Source of the DNA: an uncultured bacterium
GTDB taxonomy: Bacteria > Bacillota > Clostridia > Oscillospirales > Oscillospiraceae
Direction of reading: 5' to 3'
Assembly (NCBI GenBank): GCA_949288405.1
Contig: CASEKM010000144.1
Location: 1-6,045, forward strand
Length of the DNA: 6,045 nt
The notes beneath the pieces are model-generated. The model searched no databases. It saw only the letters and a program-made list of their open reading frames with translations, and was not told the DNA's origin. Numbering within the stretch: position 1 is the first letter of the stretch; each line of letters starts with the position of its first letter. A program made the translations under genes and the position numbers. This document shows, in pieces, positions 1-5,019 of the stretch.

Positions 1-90
1 CCCAAGGGCCTCCCCTGCGAGATTGATGGAACCGTTTCGGTAGCAACCGTAGGGGCGGGGCTGAAGGTGAATCGGCCGAAGGCCGAGTGA
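1..90 (+). other. Possible 3' tail of a gene entering from the left, otherwise intergenic
   Basis: Reading from base 1 in the first frame gives 29 codons without a stop, ending at TGA 88-90. The peptide includes VSVATVGAGLKV, which alternates hydrophobic residues like a beta strand. It could be the end of a protein whose start lies outside the window, or simply GC-rich noncoding DNA that happens to lack stops. No family can be recognised from so short a piece. The rest of the gap to base 133 is G/C-rich and holds one clear hairpin, annotated separately. Confidence 0.15.
72..86 (-). terminator. GC hairpin downstream of the XRE gene, possible weak terminator
   Basis: TCGGCC (72-77) and GGCCGA (81-86) form a perfect six-base-pair stem. 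On the minus strand the loop is TTC, a compact and stable form. It lies about 48 bases past the stop of the minus-strand repressor gene. The sequence that follows on the minus strand (TTCACCTTCAGCC) is not a proper T-run, so intrinsic termination is possible but unproven. Confidence 0.25.
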
Positions 91-133
91 GGCCCCCTGG
101 GGTGTGCCCCTCCCGCAGGCCGGTCTGGGCTCC

Positions 134-343
134 CTACGGCGTATCTGTCCGCCCGGCCAGGTAATCCAGGGAGACGTGATAGAGGTCCGCCATTCGGACC
201 AAGATGGAGAGAGTCGGTTCCCGCTCTCCGCTCTCGTAATATTGGTAGGTGCGATTCCCAATCTCCAATGCTTTGGCTGTCGCGCTTTGCGAGAGTTGAG
301 AGGCCTGGCGCAGTTCCAAAAGGCGCTGAGAGAAAACCGACAT
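134..343 (-). CDS. XRE/Cro-family transcriptional repressor, small single-domain
   Basis: This 69-residue protein is almost entirely one lambda-repressor-type helix-turn-helix domain. Residues about 5-62 show the usual family pattern: an opening helix (FSQRLLELRQ), the turn with SQSATAKAL, the recognition helix around IGNRTYQYYESGERE, then TLSILVRMADLYHVSLDYLAGR. It should bind DNA as a dimer. I chose the ATG at 341-343 because AAGAGGTG sits just upstream on the minus strand; an in-frame extension to 403 would add 20 residues with no sign of the fold and would run across the palindromic operator. There is no sensor or protease domain, so any inducer signal is unknown. It is divergent from the 85-residue gene at 433, with palindromes between them, which suggests it represses that promoter and possibly its own. 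Confidence 0.9.
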   Translation of the reverse strand: MSVFSQRLLELRQASQLSQSATAKALEIGNRTYQYYESGEREPTLSILVRMADLYHVSLDYLAGRTDTP

Positions 344-354
344 GATTTCACCTC

Positions 355-383
355 TTGACTTCGCACATATGTGCGGATATACT
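355..383 (+). promoter_or_regulatory. Sigma-A-type promoter for the 85-residue gene
   Basis: TTGACT (355-360) and TATACT (378-383) each match the consensus hexamers at five of six positions and are separated by exactly 17 bases. Transcription should start near base 390, about 43 bases before the ATG at 433. The spacer is almost filled by a 14-bp palindrome, so a bound repressor would block RNA polymerase directly. The -35 hexamer also overlaps the ribosome binding site of the divergent repressor gene. Confidence 0.75.
362..375. promoter_or_regulatory. Operator 1, perfect 14-bp palindrome
   Basis: CGCACATATGTGCG is a perfect inverted repeat lying between the -35 and -10 boxes of the plus-strand promoter. 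It is also just upstream of the repressor's own ribosome binding site. Size and symmetry suit a dimeric XRE-type regulator, most simply the one encoded at 134-343. Binding is inferred. Confidence 0.65.
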
Positions 384-386
384 AGA

Positions 387-413
387 GATATAGAGACGCA
401 CATACGTACGCAA
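387..413 (-). promoter_or_regulatory. Candidate weak promoter for the XRE gene
   Basis: On the minus strand, TTGCGT (plus 408-413) and TATATC (plus 387-392) are separated by 15 bases, shorter than optimal. No better-spaced pair was found in the divergent gap. If it is used, operator 2 would cover its spacer and -35 edge, and operator 1 would lie just past its start site, giving autoregulation. Confidence 0.25.
397..410. promoter_or_regulatory. Operator 2, imperfect copy of operator 1
   Basis: CGCACATACGTACG matches operator 1 at 12 of 14 positions and lies 35 bp from it, centre to centre. It falls shortly after the predicted start site of the plus-strand promoter. The weaker symmetry suggests a lower-affinity second site for the same repressor, as in many phage-like switches. 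This is inference from sequence similarity and position. Confidence 0.55.
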
Positions 414-432
414 CATGTAAGGGGGAATCTAT

Positions 433-690
433 ATGACAGACTTACAAAAGGCGCTCTATCAATACGCCCAGGAACGTCTGGTCCTGGGGCTGCTGTACCG
501 AAACCGGGAGGAGTGGGAGCAGGCCGAGCGGGAGGCGGAGCAGGCGCAGAGCCGTCTGGAGGCTCTCGGCCCGGAGGCCGCCGCCCTGACGGAGCAGTTC
601 AGCCAGCGGCGGCTGGAGAGCTTCTGTCTGGAGGAGGAGGCGGTGTTTCTGGCGGGCCTGTCCCTGGGTCTGGAGCTGGGGCGGGGATAA
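433..690 (+). CDS. Small acidic helical protein of unknown function
   Basis: I do not recognise this 85-residue protein with certainty. It is rich in Glu, Gln, Ala and Leu and should be almost wholly helical. Residues about 26-62 could form a coiled-coil or helical hairpin. The C-terminal stretch FLAGLSLGLELG recalls the F..GF.LG ending of small Clostridia proteins classed as DUF6809, but the match is by eye only. The ATG at 433 follows TAAGGGGG with good spacing. It has its own near-consensus promoter with two operator-like palindromes and is divergent from an XRE regulator, a layout common for small genes in prophage remnants and mobile elements. No signal peptide or membrane segment is evident. 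It ends two bases before the convergent ligase gene. It could be a partner of the repressor or an accessory factor; there is no evidence that it is a toxin. Confidence 0.75.
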   Translation: MTDLQKALYQYAQERLVLGLLYRNREEWEQAEREAEQAQSRLEALGPEAAALTEQFSQRRLESFCLEEEAVFLAGLSLGLELGRG

Positions 691-692
691 GG

Positions 693-1905
693 TCAGTCCT
701 CCGGCTTCTTGTTGTACTGCTCAAAGCGCTTGATATTTCCCAGGTGATTTTTCCACACCCGGAGGGTGCGCTTCAGGGAGGCGTCCCCGGCGTACTCCAG
801 GGAGTGGTGGTCGGCCCCGGCCCGAATGAGGGACTTCATCTCCTGGTGGTAGCGCTTGGGGGTGAAGCCGAAGGCCACCTTCTTGGGGACCATCCGCCAA
901 AGGGACCGGTTCCGGGTGACCACAAAGGGCAGGTCCTTCCCCTCCACCCGGTCCTCCGCCACCAGCCTGGCGATGTTGTAGCCGGCGCCGGTGACATAGT
1001 AGTTGCTTCTCCCCTGGCGGCAGTTGATCTCAAAGGCCTTGTACTTCCCGTCCCGCTGGTCGAACTTGATGTCGAAGTTGGAGAAGCCGGTGAAGTGCAG
1101 GTCCTCCAGCATGGCCTTGATCTTATCGCACAGCGCCTGGTCGTAGTCGGTGAGGATGACCGCGTGGTTGCCGATGCCGTGGGGGGAGTGCTCCTCCAGG
1201 AGCACGTGGCCCAGGCACATGAGCTTGACCTTCCCGTTCCGGTCGGAGTAGTTGGTGAGCACCCGCATGTAGGTGTCGTCCCCGGGGATGAACTCCTGGA
1301 GCACCATGTGGTCGGGGTAGCCGGCGGCACACCTGGTCCAGGGCGGCAAGCAGCTCCTCCCAGCTCTGGCAGATGTACACCTTGGCCAGGGCGTGGACGC
1401 CGGTGGCCCAGTAGGCCACGCTGTCGGCGGGCTTGGCGATGTAGGGGGGGCCGAAGGGCAGGGTGAAGTCGTGGCCCATGGACTTGTCGTAGATGAAGGT
1501 GGCCGGGTGGTCGATGCCGTACCGGTCGCACAGCTGGTAGAACTTCTCCTTGTTGATGAGGGTGTCCAGCAGGGCCCCGTCGATGTAGGGGGCGATCACG
1601 TTGGCGGGGAGCTGGTCTTTGCAGTGGGCGGCCAGCTGCACATAGCTGTCCCCGCAGCCCAGCAGGAGGATCTTCTTGTCCGGGAACTCCTCGGCCACCG
1701 CCCGGACGTTGCGGCGGAAGGCGTCGGCGCTCTCGTTGTCCGGGCAGGTGCGGTAGTCCAGGATGGCGCTGCCGTGGCAGGGGAAGGAGGGGTACTTGCC
1801 GTAGGCGATGCTCTTCACCCCATAGGCCTCGTGGAAGGCCCGGGCCACGCTGTATACATTGATGTCGCCGCCGAAGAGCAGCGGCTGAAAGTTCAGGTCT
1901 GACAC
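693..1905 (-). pseudogene. ATP-grasp carboxylate-amine ligase (D-aspartate-ligase-like), frameshifted
   Basis: Joined across one frame change, this is an ATP-grasp ligase of about 404 residues, a usual length for the family. Such enzymes activate a carboxylate with ATP and join it to an amine; the closest named relatives I recognise are D-aspartate ligases of peptidoglycan crossbridges. The N-terminus has LLFGGDINVYSVARAFHE (residues 9-26). ATP-grasp features follow: PYIAKPADS near 154-162 with the nucleotide-binding lysine, LQEFIPGDD after the break, and a metal-binding DIKFD...FEINCRQGRS block with the expected Asp, Glu and Asn. I chose GTG at 1905 because AAGGGG lies nine bases upstream and homology-like sequence begins there; an ATG at 1977 would translate the repeat. 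The frame changes near 1328-1334, consistent with one extra base or two missing. The first frame would otherwise run on to 1123. It lies downstream of the racemase-like gene and is probably co-transcribed with it. It may be a recent pseudogene, or intact with a sequencing error; family assignment is firm, substrate is not. Confidence 0.8.
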
Positions 1906-1925
1906 TTCATAAAACCCCTTTTTCC

Positions 1926-2001
1926 AAGAGTGGAGAGTGAAGAGCAGAGAGGGGAGAGAAAAGGGGAAAATCTCCACTCTTCACTCTCAACTCTTCACTC
2001 T
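1926..2001. repeat. Purine/pyrimidine-rich repeat between the racemase-like and ligase genes
   Basis: AAGAGTGGAGA (1926-1936) and TCTCCACTCTT (1971-1981) form a perfect 11-bp inverted repeat with a 34-base loop. CTCTTCACTCT occurs twice as a direct repeat (1977-1987 and 1991-2001), offset by 14 bases. The plus strand is almost all purine up to about 1970 and pyrimidine-rich after it, unlike the surrounding genes. It resembles dispersed intergenic repeats of Firmicutes genomes, but copy number cannot be judged here. Confidence 0.6.
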
Positions 2002-2026
2002 GGTGACCTGGCCCGGCCAGGTCACC
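2002..2026 (-). terminator. Strong hairpin overlapping the stop codon of the racemase-like gene
   Basis: GGTGACCTGG (2002-2011) and CCAGGTCACC (2017-2026) form a perfect 10-bp stem with a five-base loop. The TGA of the racemase-like gene (2022-2024) lies inside the stem. No T-run follows on the minus strand, so it is not a textbook intrinsic terminator. It may protect the upstream mRNA from 3' decay or reduce expression of the downstream ligase. Confidence 0.4.
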
Positions 2027-3089
2027 GGTATTCGATCTGAAACCCCTTGGCGTACAGGGGGTCCAGGTCAAAGACGGCGGTGTCCCCGGCGGAGCACTTC
2101 ACGTCGGTGACGTTCAAAATGGTCTCGGTGGCGCCGATGCTGCCGATGATCCGGGCCCGCTGAAGGCCGATGCGCACGGTGCGGCGGCGGCTGCGCCGCC
2201 ACATCTGCCACAGGGACCAGAGGCCGGTGGCCCGGGGGGTCTCCACCCCGAAGCCGTTCTGGTAGCCCACGGGCAGCACCGCCACCCGGGTGGGCTTCCT
2301 CAGGACCACCGGCTTGTCCGAGCCCACGGTGTGGCCCTTGGGGAGCCAGCGCACCTCGGCCAGGGGGGCCTCCCCATAGCCCACGGTGGTCAGCCCGTCT
2401 CCGGCCGTCCGGCGGCACCGGCCCAGCAGCACCGAGCCCGCCCGCACCGCGTCCAGCCGGGCGGAGTCGAAGTGCATCAGGGCGTAGGAGCCGGCGGCGT
2501 GGACCAGGCCGGTCTCGAACCCGGCGGCGTGGATGGCGTCCAGCACCTGGTGGAACTGCTTGAGCTGCCCGCCCACCTCCTGCTCCTTGCCGGAGTGCAC
2601 GTGGAGCTGGGTGTAGATGCCCGACAGGGCCACGTTGGGCAGGGAGCGGTAGGCCAGCAGGATCTTCTCCGGCTCCCCAACCAGGAAGCCGCCGAAGCCC
2701 ATGCCGGTGTCCACCTGGATGTGGGCCTCCGCCACAGTGGAGCGGTTCTCCGCCACCGCGTTCAGGGCCAGGCCGGTGTCCACCGACGAGATGGTGCACA
2801 CCACGTTCAGGTCCACCAGCCGCTCCAGCTCCTCCCGGTCCACGGTGGCCCGGAGCATGAGGATCTCCTCGTCCACGAACCCGGCCTCCCGCAGCTCCTG
2901 GGCCTCCTCCACGCTGCCCACGGCGAAGCGGCCCACCCCCTCGTCCCGGAGCATCCGGGCCATGGGGACCAGACCGGCCCCTCCCCCGTCTCCGGTGAGG
3001 ACGCCGTACAGAGCGGCTCCCGCCGCCCGCTTCCGAACCACCGCCATGTTGGCCCGGACGGCTCCCCTCTCAATGACCAGCTTCCGCAT
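2022..3089 (-). CDS. Alanine-racemase-fold protein lacking the catalytic lysine and tyrosine
   Basis: At 355 residues this is near the length of fold-type III alanine racemases and keeps their two-domain plan: a barrel over about residues 1-230 (QVDTGMGFGGF at 125-135, AVRAGSVLLG at 214-223) and a C-terminal beta domain with VLPVGYQNGF (271-280). In functional racemases the first strand ends in a motif like VVKANAYGHG, whose Lys holds PLP. Here the match is VLTGDGGGAG (30-39), with Thr32 at the Lys position and Gly36 at the Tyr. The Arg of DTGMNRLG is Phe132, the THF histidine aligns with Gln161, and the second catalytic Tyr (VSYG) aligns with Ser257. The PLP-pyridine Arg appears kept (Arg216). 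A Trp/Arg-rich segment (291-303) interrupts the C-terminal domain. ATG 3089 follows AAGGAGG with eight-base spacing. Automated annotation would probably call it alr; I infer a pseudo-racemase that binds a ligand or the ligase, or does altered chemistry. Alignment is by eye. Confidence 0.85.
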   Translation of the reverse strand: MRKLVIERGAVRANMAVVRKRAAGAALYGVLTGDGGGAGLVPMARMLRDEGVGRFAVGSVEEAQELREAGFVDEEILMLRATVDREELERLVDLNVVCTISSVDTGLALNAVAENRSTVAEAHIQVDTGMGFGGFLVGEPEKILLAYRSLPNVALSGIYTQLHVHSGKEQEVGGQLKQFHQVLDAIHAAGFETGLVHAAGSYALMHFDSARLDAVRAGSVLLGRCRRTAGDGLTTVGYGEAPLAEVRWLPKGHTVGSDKPVVLRKPTRVAVLPVGYQNGFGVETPRATGLWSLWQMWRRSRRRTVRIGLQRARIIGSIGATETILNVTDVKCSAGDTAVFDLDPLYAKGFQIEYR

Positions 3090-3097
3090 GTGGATGG

Positions 3098-3104
3098 CCT
3101 CCTT
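3098..3104 (-). promoter_or_regulatory. Consensus ribosome binding site of the racemase-like gene
   Basis: AAGGAGG on the minus strand, eight bases before the ATG at 3089, is a full anti-16S match and fixes the start. Confidence 0.85.
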
Positions 3105-3158
3105 CTGTCTCTCTTACCAGCGCCCGGGCAGGTAGTTTCCCCCGCCCATGAACACTTT

Positions 3159-3187
3159 ATTTTATCACTTTACCGAAGAAAAGGCAA
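3159..3187 (-). promoter_or_regulatory. Sigma-A-type promoter of the racemase-like/ligase unit
   Basis: On the minus strand TTGCCT (plus 3182-3187) and TAAAAT (plus 3159-3164) are separated by exactly 17 bases. Transcription would start near 3152, giving a leader of about 63 bases. The local AT-rich patch stands out in GC-rich surroundings. It shows the racemase-like gene need not depend on read-through from the MoxR/VWA operon. Confidence 0.6.
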
Positions 3188-3206
3188 TGCGGAGCCCCGT
3201 CCCGCG

Positions 3207-3220
3207 CCCCCGCTCGGGGG
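3207..3220. repeat. GC-rich palindrome in the intergenic gap
   Basis: CCCCCG and CGGGGG flank a two-base centre, so a five-base-pair stem with a four-base loop can form on either strand. No T-run follows. It lies between the terminator-like hairpin of the VWA gene and the promoter of the racemase-like gene, and may add to termination or be an operator. Confidence 0.3.
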
Positions 3221-3239
3221 AGGATCGGGAAAACATTTA

Positions 3240-3269
3240 CAAAAAGTTTTCAAAATCCCGGGCGCCGGG
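3240..3269 (-). terminator. Probable intrinsic terminator of the MoxR/VWA operon
   Basis: About 25 bases after the VWA stop, the minus strand can form a short all-GC stem (CCCGG with CCGGG, three-base loop, plus 3257-3269). It is followed by ATTTTGAAAACTTTTTG. The T-tract is interrupted and the stem is short, so termination may be partial. Position and the GC-stem-then-T pattern fit this role. Confidence 0.45.
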
Positions 3270-3293
3270 GCGCGGAGAGGGGGGCGCGCGTCC

Positions 3294-5018
3294 TCACAAA
3301 AGCTGGATCTTCCCCTGGATCAGCTTGCCCACCGCGTCGGCAAACCAGCCGATGGCGGGGATGCGCACCAGGTCCCGGCCGTAGATCTCCCGGGCGTTGG
3401 GCAGCTCCCGGTCGCTGCCGGTGAAGATGCACACCGGGGACAGGCCCTTCTTTCGCAGTACCCCCGCCTCGGCGGCGGCGTCCTTCACCCCCAGCTTCCC
3501 CCCGTAGTCCCGGCCCCCGGGGAGAAAGCCGTCCCGGGGGATCTTCTGGTCGTCGTTGGGGTTGGCGTCGGACAGGAGGATGAGCAGCCGGTGGTCCGCC
3601 TGCTCCCGCTCCATGAGCCAGCCCATGGCCCGCAGGGCCAGGCCGTCCCGGTTCCACCCGGCGGACACATAGTCGAAGATGGCGTCGTTCTTCCCCGTCT
3701 CCCGGTAGTCCCGGAAGATGCGCAGGACGGTGCACCCGCTCACCGAGCAGAAGGAGGACACCCGCACCGGAATCTGGCACCGGGTGAGGGCGGCGGCAAT
3801 GAGATAGGCCTGAGTGGACAGCTTCTCCTGCTGCTGGTTCTGGGAGGCGGAGGCGTCCAGCAGGATGTCCACCGACAGGTCCCCCAGCTCGTTCTGCCGC
3901 CGCTGGGAGAACACCCGCCCGTCCTGAAGGGCCTCCGCCCGCCAGGCCAGGCCGGGGCGCAGGGCCCCTGCCCGGGTGCGCACGTCGCTCACGTCCGACT
4001 GGAGGAGGATGGTGTTCTGAAGCCGCTGGGCCAGCTGGGTCAGGATGTGCTGGTTCTCCACCAGGCGGGCCTGGTAGTAGGCCCGGTTCTTCTCCCGCTG
4101 GGCCTGAAAGGCGTCCCGCTCCCAGGCGGTCTGGCCGTCCACCGCCCGGGCGGGCAGCACCCCCCGGGTGAAGTGGAGGCGGCAGTTCTGGTGGGCGCCG
4201 GTGCACAGCAGCTTCTCTGCCGCCGCCGTCTCCGGCGGGGTGAGCATGGACGTTCCAAAGCAGTTCTCCACATAGCTGCGCAGGACCTCCTCCCGGGTCT
4301 TCCCCGAGCCCAGGCGGAGGAGGAGCTTCCGCTGCCAGAAGAACTTCCGGCCCTCCTCCTCCACTGGGCCGCCCCCGGACTGGCCCAGGCGGCGCAGGGC
4401 GGTGGAGCGCACCAGGCCCCCCTGCTTCTTCCCTTTTTGCAGGATGTCCCGGCCGGCGAAAGCGGCCCACTGGCGGTCGGTGACACTCCTCCGGGCCCGG
4501 TGGAACCACTTGTGGAGGAGGGCCTCCATCCGGGTGCACAGCTCCTGCTCCGTGCAGGAGGCGGGGAAGGTCAGGTCGTCCAGCACCCCCCGCTCCCAGG
4601 CGTCCTCCTGGGCCCTCTCCCCCAGGGCCCGGCGGAACCACAGCCAGCGGAGATTCTGGATGCCCTCCCGCTCCGCCCCCTTCCGGGGCTGGGCGGTCAC
4701 CTCTCGGGCGTAGTCCCGGCGCAGCTGGGCCAGCACGGGCCGGTCCTTTTCTGCCCGGCGGAACACATAGCCCTCCAGCCCCAGCCAGAACAGGTCGCCG
4801 TAAAAGGCCCCGCTGCTCTGGCTCTGGAAGGTGTTGAACAGGGGCTTCAGCTTCCCGTAGTCGCAGTACCGGTACAGCAGGCCGATGACCGTGTTGAAGT
4901 ACAGGTCGGCCTCCCCCTCCGGGCCGAAGGCTTGAAAGTCGGCCCGCAGTCCGTAGTCCCCCGCCCCGTTCCACACCTGGTTGTCCGCCCGGCGGTTCTC
5001 AATGTCCTGACGGTCCAT
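3294..5018 (-). CDS. VWA-domain protein, MoxR partner (NorD/CoxE/ViaA-like)
   Basis: This 574-residue protein has a long, largely helical N-terminal part (about 1-380) and a C-terminal von Willebrand factor A domain (about 383-574). The MIDAS metal site begins with DILLDASAS (Asp388, Ser390, Ser392 = DxSxS) and includes the later SDANPND (Asp484). The conserved threonine often found in NTDG-like motifs aligns with NRDG (456-459), where Arg replaces Thr, so metal binding may be altered. There is no signal peptide or membrane segment; it should be cytoplasmic. It begins one base after the MoxR-type stop (TGA-C-ATG), with GGGGG five bases before the ATG, so the two are very likely translationally coupled. 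In such pairs the AAA+ ATPase and VWA protein together remodel or load metal or cofactor into client enzymes. The client here is not evident from the neighbours. Family is firm; the specific subgroup is not resolved by eye. Confidence 0.88.
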   Translation of the reverse strand: MDRQDIENRRADNQVWNGAGDYGLRADFQAFGPEGEADLYFNTVIGLLYRYCDYGKLKPLFNTFQSQSSGAFYGDLFWLGLEGYVFRRAEKDRPVLAQLRRDYAREVTAQPRKGAEREGIQNLRWLWFRRALGERAQEDAWERGVLDDLTFPASCTEQELCTRMEALLHKWFHRARRSVTDRQWAAFAGRDILQKGKKQGGLVRSTALRRLGQSGGGPVEEEGRKFFWQRKLLLRLGSGKTREEVLRSYVENCFGTSMLTPPETAAAEKLLCTGAHQNCRLHFTRGVLPARAVDGQTAWERDAFQAQREKNRAYYQARLVENQHILTQLAQRLQNTILLQSDVSDVRTRAGALRPGLAWRAEALQDGRVFSQRRQNELGDLSVDILLDASASQNQQQEKLSTQAYLIAAALTRCQIPVRVSSFCSVSGCTVLRIFRDYRETGKNDAIFDYVSAGWNRDGLALRAMGWLMEREQADHRLLILLSDANPNDDQKIPRDGFLPGGRDYGGKLGVKDAAAEAGVLRKKGLSPVCIFTGSDRELPNAREIYGRDLVRIPAIGWFADAVGKLIQGKIQLL

Positions 5019-5019
5019 G

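Noticed and set aside
1..133. tRNA or other structured RNA gene at the left edge
   Set aside because: Hairpins are present but no cloverleaf, TTCGA-type T-loop or other RNA signature could be assembled.
344..403. N-terminal extension of the XRE gene to 403
   Set aside because: The added 20 residues overlap the operator palindrome and promoter, lack the fold, and the internal ATG at 343 has a good ribosome binding site.
134..690. Toxin-antitoxin system made of the XRE protein and the 85-residue protein
   Set aside because: The genes are divergent rather than one operon, and the 85-residue protein shows no toxin motif.
342..1466. A 374-codon plus-strand frame across the operator region and ligase
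   Set aside because: It is Gly/Val/Pro-rich without a domain, runs through the promoter and the 85-residue gene in another frame, and is antisense to an ATP-grasp gene with conserved motifs.
1906..1977. Upstream ATG at 1977 as ligase start
   Set aside because: It would translate the purine-rich repeat; the GTG at 1905 has a ribosome binding site and begins the family-like sequence.
1926..2001. CRISPR array
   Set aside because: The repeat units are only 11 bp with no regular spacers, and no cas gene is present.
3250..4974. A second 574-codon minus-strand frame overlapping the VWA gene
   Set aside because: Its translation is Pro/Gly/Arg-rich low-complexity sequence, while the other frame carries a clear VWA domain and couples to the MoxR gene.
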